Assembly: GCF_000372725.1 (NCBI RefSeq) | Contig: NW_005200722.1 | Span: 110,069-174,068, forward strand | Direction: 5' to 3' | Source of the DNA: Emiliania huxleyi CCMP1516 | Lineage: Eukaryota; Haptophyta; Isochrysidales; Noelaerhabdaceae | Length of the DNA stretch: 64,000 bases | Shown: piece after piece, positions 1 to 10,286 of the stretch | Layout of the letters: every line of letters begins with the position of its first letter | Position numbering within the stretch: the first letter of the stretch is position 1 | The notes under the pieces: generated by a model | Database searches by the model: none | Seen by the model: the letters and a program-made list of their open reading frames with translations, nothing else | What the model was told of the DNA's origin: nothing | Translations under genes and position numbers: made by a program

Positions 1-1127
1 CAGCCCCGTCGGGCGGCAGCGACCCTAATGAGGTTTCCTGACGACGACACTGTTTCATTGACCAGCAGGCGCGAGCAGCCCCGTCGGCCAGCAGCCTTCG
101 CGCCGGCAGCTGACTCTCTCCATGGCGGGGCTCTGCGAGTCGCACGAGGCGGGCGACGAGGAGGCGCACGCCTCGTCGGACGAGTGGTAGTCGCGCGCGG
201 CGGTTTTGGACCCGCGCGTCGGCCTAGGCGTCGGCTAGCGGGGCGCGTGCACTCGCTCCCACCCGGAAACCTGCGCTGTTTCGCGGTTCCGCTGTGAAAA
301 AAAAATGCGTTTTACCCTGCGAAAGACACTACTCTCCCCCTCCCGTCACTCGTCCCCCTTGGCGTGGCGCGCCTCTCCCCCAGCTCTCGGTATCGCGTAC
401 TGCACGAGGCTACCGTGGGCCTCGCCTGCGCGCTGGGGGTTCCCTGCCCTGTTGGGAAGCCTAGCTCTTAACCTGGGGTCGCTACCTAATGCGGGGCTCC
501 TGGACGGGCGATGAAGTTCGCCTTGAATCTCTCGTCTCGCTTTCCCCCGACTCGCGTCCGTCGGGGGTACTCCCTGCCTCTGGCTCTCTGATCTCCCCCC
601 CCCGCCCCCCCCCCCCTCCTTCCCTCTTCGGGATGAGATGCGCACTGCTGTCCCTAGAGGGGGGTCGGGTGGTGAGGGTATTGATTAGGTCATCGTGTTA
701 TTCGTGGTCGCCCACGGACGATCGCCGGAGTGGGCCGAAGGACAGAGGCTTGCTTGTGTGCGGTGGGGGCGCGCGGGCGCCCACTCAGGCTCGGCCTCCG
801 TTGTCTCAGCCTTCAGTTCACCTCTCCTAGCGCCCGGTTTGGTGTGGCGGCCTTCATTTCGGGGTCGAAGGTGCAACACACACTTGCCCCCTGGAGCCTG
901 GTAATCTGGCACTCGGCGTTCTCCATAGGGGCTCGGGCGTTTTTTTTTTTCGATTTCTTTTTGGGACCATTGAATTTTGGCAGAATTGAGAATATTTTTA
1001 AGTGGCGCGCACTGGTGGGGTCGAAGGTGTCGGGGCGTCGCTCGAGGAGGCGCGGCGAAGTCTTTCTCTTTGTTTTTTCCGTTTTTTTTGTTTTCTTTTT
1101 GTGGCAAACAAGAAATACCGAGGATAA
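1..1127. other. Gene-free stretch left of transposon A
   Basis: No reading frame here looks like a recognisable protein. The stretch holds homopolymer tracts (C-runs near 597-616, T-runs near 940-960 and 1075-1100) and several short low-complexity ORFs on both strands. The T-rich block at 940-1110 ends at the left border of the TA-flanked transposon. Confidence 0.5.
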
Positions 1128-1129
1128 TA

Positions 1130-2287
1130 CAAGTCCGCCGACTAAATGATTTTCGGCTGGCCGCAGGTCGGGCTGGACGCGGCTGTTTCGGCCGGCGGTC
1201 GGGGTCGGACACCAGCCTTTGTCGGCGCGTCAGCGCCGAAGAAAAGTTTGGAGATTTTCTTCTTGATTTCCTCTCAAAAATCCTGAAACTTCGCGAGGTG
1301 ACTGAAGAGATCGCATCTCGCAATTTTCTCTGAATTTTCTCCTTGACGTTCCTTTGGCCCGCCGCGCCCCCCCTGTCCCTAGCGGCCGTGACTCATCTGC
1401 TTCGGGCGCGCTGCTCCTCGGGGATGCATGGCGAAAAGCGGCAGAGGTGATGCTCATAGCTTCAGCTTCCTAGCCCCAGATGCCCCGTTTGCCCCACTGC
1501 GTCGCCACGCTCGTGCCGTCGTGCAAATGGGTATAATGCACCCTTTGGTCGCTCGCGGCCCTGAACGCATTGGGAGAGATTCATTCGTGTACGCCAAGGG
1601 CGTGCTCAGATGGCACGAAGTAGTGTAACTCTCCACCCTCCTTGGACGCGGGGCCTTCCGATGGGACACGTCCAAAGTGACCCATCCTGCAGCACATGAC
1701 GACCGCACATCGCTTGTGCAAGCGTGATCACGCGCTGCTGCACTGGAGCTGCTGCTGCTGCCTGGCTGCTGCACTGGCTGCTGCTGCACCTGTGCCGGGG
1801 CGCGCGTAAACCCCTGCCAAGGCTGCGGCCGCGGCCGCAGTGGTGAAGGCTGACATGATGATGCCGCGCGGGCGGAGTGGCGGACACGAGGACGCTGCTG
1901 CCGTCAGATGAGGGGTTGCTATCATACGCAAGCACGAGCCGTTGGCCGCGTGCACATCACCGTTGGCCAGCTGCTAAGCGCGAAACCTTGCCTTTGTGTC
2001 TGTCGGATCCGTCCAAACTTGTAGCGCTACATCTTCGGACACACACCGGCGGGCGCTTTCGAGGCGAGCAGCAGCATTTTTCTAGCCATGGACCGATTTT
2101 ACGGCACGATAGCTGGGCTGCAACACATCTACACTCGGCTGCAACGGACGGCGCGCAGCGTCGAAATTTTGGGGCTTCTCGAGCGGCGGCCGGTGTGGAC
2201 GCCGTTGTTTCGCGGCTCGGTCGGGCGGGGGGGACCGCGCCTGCGTTTCGCTGCGGTCGGTCGAAAATCATTTTGTCGGCGGACTTG
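1130..2287. mobile_element. DNA transposon copy A (TIR, TA target site), internally deleted
   Basis: The left end CAAGTCCGCCGAC followed by AAATGATTTTCG and the inverted right end CGAAAATCATTTTGTCGGC/GGACTTG are terminal inverted repeats. A TA dinucleotide lies outside both ends (1128-1129 and 2288-2289), as in Tc1/mariner-type elements. The interior has the CTGCTG/GCAGCAG-rich block near 1735-1790. It matches the second copy at 31190-32753 in inverted orientation. Copy A lacks about 400 bp that copy B has between its coordinates 31450 and 31830. No intact transposase is visible, so it is probably a non-autonomous element. Confidence 0.85.
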
Positions 2288-2289
2288 TA

Positions 2290-2972
2290 CAGTGCGCACA
2301 GTACTCTACTGCGTGCGGCACATGCGCGGGCTCGACGTGAGGCAGGCGACTGTCGCGGGGTGCGGGCTGCATCGCTGTGCGGTCGCGGTTCCGCTGTGCA
2401 CGCGCCAACCTCCTACGCGGCCGATAGGCGACAGTCGACTCCGACAGAACATTTTCCCCCCTGTTTCTCTCGTAAGTTTCCTCAAAATATTATCACGCAC
2501 TTTGGAGCACTTTGGACTTACGTGTTACGAGACTTTATGGAGGAAATTTTGGTGAGGCGTCTCTCTCTGTCTCACGGGCGACGGGTGGCGGCTTTGGACC
2601 TTTGCGAGAGGTGGCGAGCGGAGCCAGAGCGGTGTAGGCGCGTCCACGCGGCGCAGCGGCTCTCCCGCGAGCCCGGCCCCTCTCGTAGCCGCAGCCGTAG
2701 CCGCAGCCCCAACACTCTTGCACCGCTCCTTGTCCTTCCCCCGCCCGGGAACTTCCCGTGTCGGGTTGTGTGCTTGTGACGGAGGGGTGAGGGGACGCAC
2801 GGATTGTGAAGATCCCTCAAGATCGTGCGGCAGGGCGGGGGCACATGTCCCTAAATCCCATCTCGTCTCAAGAGTTTGACCGTTTTATTTATTTATTTAC
2901 TGCCCGACAATACACGAGAGCAACGCAACGCCCGGGGGGGGGCGGGGGCGCGCGCACCAGAGCTCCCAAGCA
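2290..2972. other. Intergenic, nothing supported
   Basis: Only low-complexity frames are seen. GTAGCCGCAGCC-type short repeats lie near 2690-2715. The right end is the 3' flank of the PrpF-family gene. Confidence 0.5.
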
Positions 2973-4891
2973 CTACACCACGACCTCGCCCACCATCAAA
3001 TAACGCGCTGTCCTCACCATCCCTGCGCTGTGCGCCACATGCCGCCCGTCCGCGTCGCGCCCCACGCTCGCATGCACGCGCATCACGCCTTGGGGGTGCG
3101 CAATCCGAAGCTCCGCGCCCGCCTCGCCGCCGCCGCCGCAACCTCCGCCGCCGCCGCCGCGAACAAGCTCGTGTGCGACGGTGCCCGGGACGGCTGCTGC
3201 GCATGCGAGCGCGAGTGCGCCGGTGCCCGTGTGTGCGTGGTGGACGCGGCTGCCTGCCGAGACGCGGGAGAGGAGGTCGCACCTGCATGCATGTGCCACC
3301 CGCATGCATGAACCAGTGAATACACAACGCAGTCACTGATTCTCAACTCGCATGCATGTGCCACCCACCGAGGCCCACCGAGGCCCACCGAGGCCCACCC
3401 CTCGATGTGCGCCCGATGAGCTCTAGAGAGGGGAGGGAAGGGCGCACTCTGCGGCAGCGACGGCCCCGCCCCCCGCCAAGCAGTGGTCGCGGCGAGCGCT
3501 CAGCCAGAGCAGCCGCATCCCCGACGGCCGCGCTTTTAGGCCCACCCGCCCCGCCGCCTCGTCGAGCAGCGCATCCACCTGACACGGACGACTCCTCCCT
3601 CCCCGCCGGGCGTCTTCTGGTGCGCCGCCGCTCCAGCAGCGTATCCACCGGTTGGCCTCACCATTCTCATTGCGAGGGCTACAACGACGGTGATTTACTA
3701 TGTGGTGGCGGCATCCACCGCTTCCCACACGAGAGCGGCGGTCGCCTCCTCCGCCGCCTCGTCCCCTCTCAGCCCGCCTAGACAAAGAAGTATCCCGCCG
3801 CTGTATTTCTGTTCACACGTGATGTCCGCCTCGTCCCCTCTTAGCCCGCCCTCCACGGCGCGCACAAGCACCTGCAGAGGTGCGGCCGAGATGCGGCCGA
3901 GATGCGGCCGATATGCGGCCGAGATGCACAGAGCACCTGCGGGTTCCCGGCCACGTCGACGATCGTCGCACGGAGCGGTCGGTCTCCCAGCCTCAGCCCC
4001 TCCTCCTCCGGCCGCCCTGTCGGCAGCAGCGCGTGCCCGCCAAGCTCAAACTCGACCCGCAGCGGCGGCGCCTGCTCCAGACCCGCGGGCAGAGTGTCCT
4101 CTCTGTGTGTGTGGTCTTGTGCTGTCTGTGTGTCGCTCCACGCGTGGCCAGCATCCTCCGTCCTGCGCCCACCCATACCGCGGTCGCCCAGTCTGGCTGT
4201 GTGTCTCTCGCCTCTAGCTCTCTCTCCCGCGCGCCTCGCCGCGCACGCCCGCGATCGCGACGGGCGGCGCGTCGGTCGCAGGGAGCGTCACCGACATGGC
4301 CTCTCCTGCGCCGCTTGCCCAGAGGCGGACGACCGCCGAGCCTGCTGTGAAGACACCGGCGTCAGGGAGTGAGCACGGCAGCATGCAGCGGGCTCAGAGC
4401 CTGAGTACACAGAGAGTGTGAGTGCGCGTCGGTGCAGGGATCTGCATTCCATCTAGACGCCCGCCGTCCGCCTCGCGCAGCGCCATGCCGTCGTCCGCAG
4501 CGACGAGTGCAGCCGCCGACGCGAAGTTGGCGCAGTTGGAGCGCCAATCGATGCCGCCGCCACGTGAGACCTGAGCAAAGTGGTAGTCGGCGGCAAAGCC
4601 GGGCTTTGACGGCGGCGCCACGACGGCCGCTTTGAGCGTGCTTGTGACGCCGCCGCCGACGCCGTCGATGGCGAGACCCGTCGAGTCGGGGCCAAGCGCG
4701 GCAACGATGACCGCGTCGCGAGCGGCACCAGCCGGAGGGAGGTCTGCAATGTTTGCAGGGCAGCAAGCGGGTTTAATACCGATCGGTGCTGAGCCTCAGG
4801 GCCGGCGGTGAGCGCTCGCACCGGCAGCTCGGAAGACGACGCCTTTGGAGGTGCCGCCGCGCATGAGAGCGGCGCGCACGAGCCGCGCCAT
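2973..4891 (-). CDS. PrpF-family aconitate/oxalomesaconate isomerase, multi-exon
   Basis: The first exon (4891-4822) encodes MARLVRAALMRGGTSKGVVF, the start typical of PrpF (2-methylaconitate isomerase / 4-oxalomesaconate tautomerase, diaminopimelate-epimerase fold). The donor GTGCGA joins it in frame to exon 2 (from 4743) with DLPPAG, IDGVGGGVTSTLKAAVV and SNCANF, the counterparts of family motifs. Later exons carry LLPTGRP and ATIVDVAGNPQ (ending at 3937), a 22-nt micro-exon (3871-3850), LRGDEA (from 3777), VDALLDEAAGRVGL, TGTGALALACAAAVPGTV and a final AELRIAHPQGVM ... VRTARYLMVGEVVV before the stop at 2973. Introns at 3936-3872 (65 nt) and 3849-3778 (72 nt, GC-AG) have duplicated exon edges. 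The exons between 3600 and 3260 are not fully resolved. Known family members act on tricarboxylic-acid isomers in propionate or gallate-type catabolism; the substrate here is unknown. Confidence 0.85.
3872..3936 (-). repeat. Intron made of 11-12 bp tandem repeats
   Basis: This 65-nt GT-AG intron of the PrpF-family gene consists largely of tandem copies of GCGGCCGAGATG (plus-strand reading). Related repeats sit in introns of the MFS gene near 18775-18815 and of the TPR gene at 28605-28665. Its 5' end (GTGCTcTGTGC) resembles the start of the next exon (GTGCTTGTGCG). Confidence 0.75.
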
Positions 4892-4931
4892 CGAGGTTGC
4901 GGCTGCAGCCAGTCCAGCCGAGCCACCCGAG

Positions 4932-5416
4932 CCACGCAGGCGTGTATCTGGCGGCCGACCGTCAGTGCACGGAGTTGCCCCTTCTCCGACTGCCCCGCTA
5001 GCTAGTTCACGAGTTCGCGGGAGTGACCCCATGCGTCAAACCCGAGACCTAGCGCGGGTGGGTTGGAGGGGGGGTCGCTGCAAGGAAGGGCTGTGTAAGA
5101 GGCCGATCCCCGTAGTCCGCCCCACTCCTCCCCATCGGGCCGCATAAGCGGCCACGCCTCGCAGATTCGTTTCTCGCGCCTGGCCCTGGCGCCTGGGTCA
5201 GGCGCGCGGGGGAACCCCCGGGTCGCTCGACCAGCGATCCGAAGAGTGGCCGCTATGCGAAGGAAAGAGTGGGGCCCTCGGGGTACGCCTCGTCCGGCCC
5301 CCTCCGAGGGGGGAAGGGAATTGCGGGGTCCCCACGGGCGCCTCAGTTCGGCCCTCCCGAGGGGGGGAGGGGAGCAAGGGGGTGGGGGGATTGGGGTGGT
5401 GGGGAGGGGTCTCGGT
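4932..5416. repeat. About 485-bp dispersed repeat, copy 1
   Basis: The segment from CCACGCAGGCGTG to GGGAGGGGTCTCGGTT is repeated in direct orientation at 16392-16885 with small indels. It carries no protein-like frame. Its left edge is 41 bp upstream of the PrpF-family start codon, so it probably overlaps that gene's promoter or leader. Confidence 0.85.
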
Positions 5417-7156
5417 TTCATGTGGCTAATACTTTCTCTTTCAGCGGGTTCCGCGAGCGTTGTTGTCAGTGGGTGTTGATTCGTTGTTAGCAGATCAAGA
5501 CACAGAGCTCTCACAAATCACAGCGATTGGGTGGTGTGCGGTTCTTGCCGTAGTTCCCTCTTCGGTAGTCTCCCAGCCCCGGCGCCGCCTGGACGCCTCG
5601 GCGTGTCACGAGTGCAAGCCGCTCGCGGTTCGTAACGCCCGCTTGCAGGCTCGTGTGGCGGGCCATCCCTTGCGGGATGGCTTAGCGGGTTCGAGCCGAC
5701 AGCGACCGTCGCACCCGTGTGTGTGGACCACCAAACACCAGTTAAGATCTCGAGGCGCGATCCGGTGGACAGGACATTGTGGCCGTCGAGCGCCGCCCTG
5801 GTATCCTCGCGCTTTCGCTTCCGCCGCTTCGCCTTCCCCTTCGTGCGTCGTCTCCTTGCTCGTTGCTGCGCAGCACAGGATGTAGACAGTAGAGCAGAGA
5901 AAGAGTAGAGATTGCAGACATGTGTAGTTGAGGAACCTTCACCACGCTCGAATCGTGTATTCATTATCACTAGGAGGCATACACGTAGGCCCTCTCCAGC
6001 CCTTCTTGTACAGAGCACTTGGATACGGTGTTTGTTATGACCTGCGGCTGCGCGCACACACCGGCCATAAGCCCATAACACCGACAGAGCACCGCCAAAA
6101 GTACATAGGTGCGGGTATGTGCGATGCATCTTAGGTGCGGGTATGTGCGATTTGCGGGTATGGACGATTTGCACTGCCAGGGTCGATTGACGGCGGCTCG
6201 CGGTGGCCCGTCAACCGAGCAGACAGCGCCGAGGCGACGAACGGGAGCGGGGAGCGCATCGCGACAGGGAGGGTGGCTTGGCCGCACGAGGGCCGGCGGC
6301 GTCACGCCCACGATGATGTCGGCACGCACGCAAGCGGCTTCCGCAGCGTTGGCCGCCAGGCGCACGCGGCGCCATCAAAGGCGATCGGGTGCGACTTGGC
6401 CGCGACGACGCAGCCGACGAGAGCGTTGAACTCGCAGTGCAGGGTGCGAGAGGGCGGCGGCGAGCGAGCGAGGCTGCGGAGGGGAAGGAAAAGGATGTAG
6501 AAGAAGGTGACCGAGAGCGAGAAGAGAAGGATTCTTCGCAGGCCACCATGTTTCGGCTGGGAGGCCTTGAAGAGCTTTCGCTTCGCAGGCTTCGCGGCAG
6601 GCATGACTTTGGCGTCCTCCTCCTCAATCAACCACGCACGGAGGCCATCCGGTGTGCGCCCAGTAGATTCGCGCACACCTCGCTTCGGCGAGGCACGGCG
6701 GCGACGGGGCGACGTCGTCGACGGGTGGGTCGTCGACTGGTGGGTCGTCGGGCGGTTGATGTCCATCGGGAAGTGACAAAGGATTTTTTTCCCGCCTCGC
6801 TACCCTCCTCCAACCCCCAGCGTCCATGAATGGCCCCCAAGCGTCCAGGCCAGGCATTGCATCTGATATCTCGGGTGTCCAATATATAAGGCCGCAGCGT
6901 GGTCCGGTAGAACTTCGCTGGCCCGCCGCGTGGAGCCCGTCGCAGCACTTCGCCGCACCACTGTGGACCAGACAGGGCCGAGATGACGGCCTGCGGCCAG
7001 GCCGGCAGGAAAACCGTCTCTGTGCGAGCGCGTCGCCGCGTGCAGGAGAAGGAACGACTCGCCAACCGGCCTCTCGCTGTGTCTCCGCCGCCGCAACTCC
7101 GCCGCGCCCGCGGTCCGTCTGTGGGGTGGTTTGGGCAGCTGAGTACGAACTGCGGG
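5417..7156. other. Intergenic with unassigned coding-like scraps
   Basis: No gene could be supported. A minus-strand frame near 6560-6690 reads DGLRAWLIEEEDAKVMPAAK, and another near 6320-6440 has an ordinary mixed composition. They may be exons or remnants of an unrecognised gene. A short tandem GGTGCGGGTATGTGCGAT lies at 6108-6160, and CGGGTGGGTCGTCGA-type repeats at 6718-6750. Confidence 0.4.
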
Positions 7157-7813
7157 ATGGCGTGCGGGCTTCTCCTTCTTGCTGTATTCCTCGGTTGCCT
7201 GCCATCCGTTGGCGGCACGGCAACCGTCCCCGTCAGCCGCACCGTCGTCCGCGGCCGCCACATCCTCACGAAGAAGGAGTACCTCGACACCTTTGCTGGC
7301 GACACGGCTGGGTGGGCACAATACATGGAGGACCAGTACTTTGCCGAGCAGGGCGTGTCCCTCACGGCCGACGCCGAGGAGCGAGTCAGCAACAAGCCAG
7401 GGGAGACGCTCGGTCAGGCGAAGAGCCGGCTCTTCTTCAATCGCGTCCGCAAACCAAACATGCATCCAACCGCGGCCGTCCAGGCGATTCCTTCGGTCAC
7501 GAAAGAGGTGAAGGCGCTCGCGACGAAGCTGGATGCGTTTGGCAAGGTCTCCACCGCCATCCAGAAGGAGCTGGCCATCCTCCAGGCGGGCCTCGGTCCC
7601 CTCCCCTCCGCAGGCGGCTCTGCCTCCTCCTCCTCCTCCTCCTCGTCCTCCGCATCACCGTCCAAAGAGGTGCCCTCCGGCGTGGCGGCCGAGGGGGGGA
7701 GCAAGGAGGCCAAGAGCTTGACCCCGTCCAAGCGGGCCGCCGCCGCCTCGCCGGCGTCCGCATCGCGCCCTGTCCGCAACGGGCGTGCCGCCGCCGCCAA
7801 GCCTAGCATGTGA
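7157..7813 (+). CDS. Unknown protein with hydrophobic N-terminus and Ser/Ala-rich tail
   Basis: I do not recognise this protein. From the ATG at 7157 it begins MACGLLLLAVFLGCLPSVGG, which looks like a signal peptide or anchor. The frame is open back to 6983, so the start is uncertain. The middle part (ILTKKEYLDTFAGDTAGWAQ ... VKALATKLDAFGKVSTAIQKE) is soluble and partly helical. A run of about ten serines and a Lys/Ala-rich basic tail follow. A second ORF starts 30 bp after the stop. Codon use fits a real gene. Confidence 0.45.
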   Translation: MACGLLLLAVFLGCLPSVGGTATVPVSRTVVRGRHILTKKEYLDTFAGDTAGWAQYMEDQYFAEQGVSLTADAEERVSNKPGETLGQAKSRLFFNRVRKPNMHPTAAVQAIPSVTKEVKALATKLDAFGKVSTAIQKELAILQAGLGPLPSAGGSASSSSSSSSSASPSKEVPSGVAAEGGSKEAKSLTPSKRAAAASPASASRPVRNGRAAAAKPSM

Positions 7814-7843
7814 CTCATAGCCCGTCGTCCCCGCACTCGCGGT

Positions 7844-8197
7844 ATGGGCTTCCGCTCGTGCATTGTTCCCGAGAGCGACGAGGGCGAGAGCTCTGGTGAC
7901 GAGTGCGGCTCGGCGGCCGCGGAGGCGGCGTCCGACAGTGAGTCGGAGTCTTCCCTCCTCGAGCAGGCCATACGGGCGGCGGGTGATGTGTGCGGGCCGT
8001 CGACATCGGCCGTGGAGACGGGCAACTCTCTCGAGGCGGGCAACTCTTCCGACGAGGACGCCTCTCACTGCGAGACGCTCGGGACCGACGACTCCTCCGA
8101 TGCGTCCTACACCGACGGCGACTCCTCCAGCATCGACTCCGATGTCGGCGGCGCCTCCGACGAGGACAGCGACGCGTCTTGGTTGCCCTCCGACTAG
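7844..8197 (+). CDS. Small acidic Ser/Asp/Glu-rich ORF
   Basis: This 117-residue frame is strongly acidic (many SDE, DSSD and EDSD clusters) with no recognisable fold. It starts 30 bp after the preceding ORF on the same strand and ends in SWLPSD. It could be a downstream exon of that gene, a separate small acidic protein, or a low-complexity frame without function. Confidence 0.3.
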   Translation: MGFRSCIVPESDEGESSGDECGSAAAEAASDSESESSLLEQAIRAAGDVCGPSTSAVETGNSLEAGNSSDEDASHCETLGTDDSSDASYTDGDSSSIDSDVGGASDEDSDASWLPSD

Positions 8198-8597
8198 GCG
8201 TCGGCGCTAGACAGAGAGGAGAGAGAGTATCATAGTATATGCGTGCTTCTGTGTGTGTGGCGACGCGTTGTCTGCCGCTGTCTTGCTTATTACACCTCAT
8301 AGACATGTGGTGCACCTGGCACTAAGGCACCTCCCCGCGAAAAAGACACATCTAAACCCGGCTGACGGCGGCCTTACAATTTTCCTAGCAAGCCTCTACT
8401 GCTTCGTTGTCCGTCGTCTGCTGCTGTACGATTCTGGCCTCTTCTCCGTCGCGAGGGCCCCGCCCCCCTCGAGGGGGGGGCGGGGCCCGCGCAGGAACCC
8501 TCTAGTCATAAAAAAAACCGGGTGGCCGCCGCCGAGCGAGGCAAAGGCCTCTCTAGCCTTCGAGCTCCCCTCCCGCTTGGCCGTCGCCTCTAGCGAG

Positions 8598-9078
8598 ATG
8601 GAGCCGTCTCGCCGCGTCGTCGGCAAGCGCCAGGTCCGGCCCAACATGGCGCGCCAGGACTTTGGGTATGTCGAGCGCTCACGTGCTGCTGCAAACAAGG
8701 GGATGAAGGGCGTCAAGCCCAAGCGGGAGGACGAGGAGGACGGCTCGGCGCCGATGCGATCGGAGAAGGATGCCCGCAGCCTGGTGCGTGCACCCTCGCC
8801 TCCTATAGCTGGACGAGCGACGCGCCATCGTCCATGCTCCGTCCTCACTCCCGCACGCCCCGCCGCGGCCAGACGGTCGACTTCACAAAACTGGACATGG
8901 CTACGCTAAAGCGCTACAAGCGGCACTACCGGCTGAAGACGCGCCAGGCGCGGCCGCCGCCCGCCGCCTCGGCTCGCCTCGGCCCGTCTTCCCTCCCTTG
9001 ATGGCGTGCTAGCGGTCTCGCCGCCACCGCCGCTGCTGCCGCCGTTGCCGCCGCTCCCGCCGCTGCCACCTCCCGCCT

Positions 9079-9134
<56 letters not shown>

Positions 9135-9437
9135 TCCGCTGCATCCGCTCACCCCACCCTGCCCCTCGCCCCGCAGAACGTGACAAAGACAGAGCTCGCG
9201 CTTGCGATCGCGAAGCACTTTGCTGCGCAAACTGTCGACGAGGCTTGCGCTCTTTCAGCTCTCTTGGCCCTGAGACCACCCCCCTTACCTTTCGCGAGCC
9301 GTGCCCTTGTCCGCCCCCTCCTCTCCCCCCCGCCCTCCCTCCCACGGAGCGGAGGAGAGGGCGGCTGTGAGAGACCAGTCGACCCATCGTTTGCCCACCC
9401 CTTCTCACGCCCAATCTGTCTCACTGCGGGGCTGTGA
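8598..9437 (+). CDS. SAP30-like Sin3-HDAC complex subunit
   Basis: Exon 1 (8598-8783) starts MEPSRRVVGKRQVRPNMARQ. The donor CTG|GTGCGT leads to exon 2 (8873-8947) with VDFTKLDMATLKRYKRHYRL. A GC donor (CAG|GCGCGG) and an acceptor at 9176 lead to exon 3 with KTELALAIAKHFAAQTVDEA. The pair LxTLKRYKRHY ... KxxLxxAIxxHFAxQxVDE is the Sin3-binding signature of SAP30, a scaffold subunit of the Sin3 histone deacetylase complex in the nucleus. The protein is shorter than animal SAP30, as in plants and algae. The end is uncertain: exon 3 reads on to a stop at 9437, but another splice after VDE is possible. Intron 2 contains a (GCC)n tract. Confidence 0.72.
9063..9131. repeat. (GCC)n trinucleotide tract in SAP30-like intron 2
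   Basis: An almost pure GCC repeat of about 23 units lies within the intron at 8948-9176, and looser GCC/CCG repeats flank it on the left. Confidence 0.9.
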
Positions 9438-10286
9438 CGAACCGTCTTGCGTGGCCGAGCGGCGGCTCTAGCTGCGGCTGTGCGGACCGTACACACCATG
9501 CTAATCCTGAGCCCCGCCGGCGGACAACGACATCCCCAGCCCCCCAGCCCCATCCCCGCCCTCGCGCCGCCGCGCGTTTAGCCCCTGCACACAACCTGAT
9601 GCCCCGCCCCCGCCCACTGCCCCCCTCCCCCCCCCTTCCCCCCGACAGGCCGACACGATCTCGCTCTTTATGTATTCCGCGCGCGCCAACAGCTTGCAAT
9701 ACGGCAGCCAACACCCCCAACCCCCCCCCCCCCCCCCAACCCCACCACCCCACTGCCCCGCCACCGCCACACAGTGAGCCACACGCCGGCACGCGGTGAC
9801 GCCCCTCCTCCTGCTGTGCCGGCCAGACCGGCGCGACTACCTCAACGGCCGGTGATCGGCGGCGGCCGGCCAGAGGCCGCGCGTGCGGAAGCAGCAGCGT
9901 GGATCGAAGGGGTCGAGGCCGGCTGTCCCCCTCCCTCTCCGCCCCTCTCCGCCTGCGCGGAGCAGCGGTGCTGACTGCTGGTGCTGCGGCGCCATCTCCA
10001 TCTCGGCAAACCTGCAGCCGAATGTGTGCGCGTCGTTCTTACATGTTATACCCTGGGTGGTGTGGCCGCTGGTGGGTAAAAAAGCGAAGTGAGGCGCGCC
10101 GGGGGGACAGCCGCCGGCGGCAGGTGGGGGCTGCGGCACGGCAGGTCTCCCCAGGAGCCAGAGAGGTGCAGCGCTGCACGTGCAGAGCGTGCAGCACACA
10201 TCACAGTCATCAGGTCACAGGCAGGTCACAGCAGTTCGAAGCAGTCAAACGGTCATGCTAGTTGCTAGAGATAGCGACGCCCTCCC
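9438..10286. other. Intergenic between converging SAP30-like and RPGRIP1L-like genes
   Basis: C-rich low-complexity sequence (C-runs near 9720-9737) with no supported gene. It holds the 3' flanks of both converging genes. Confidence 0.5.
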
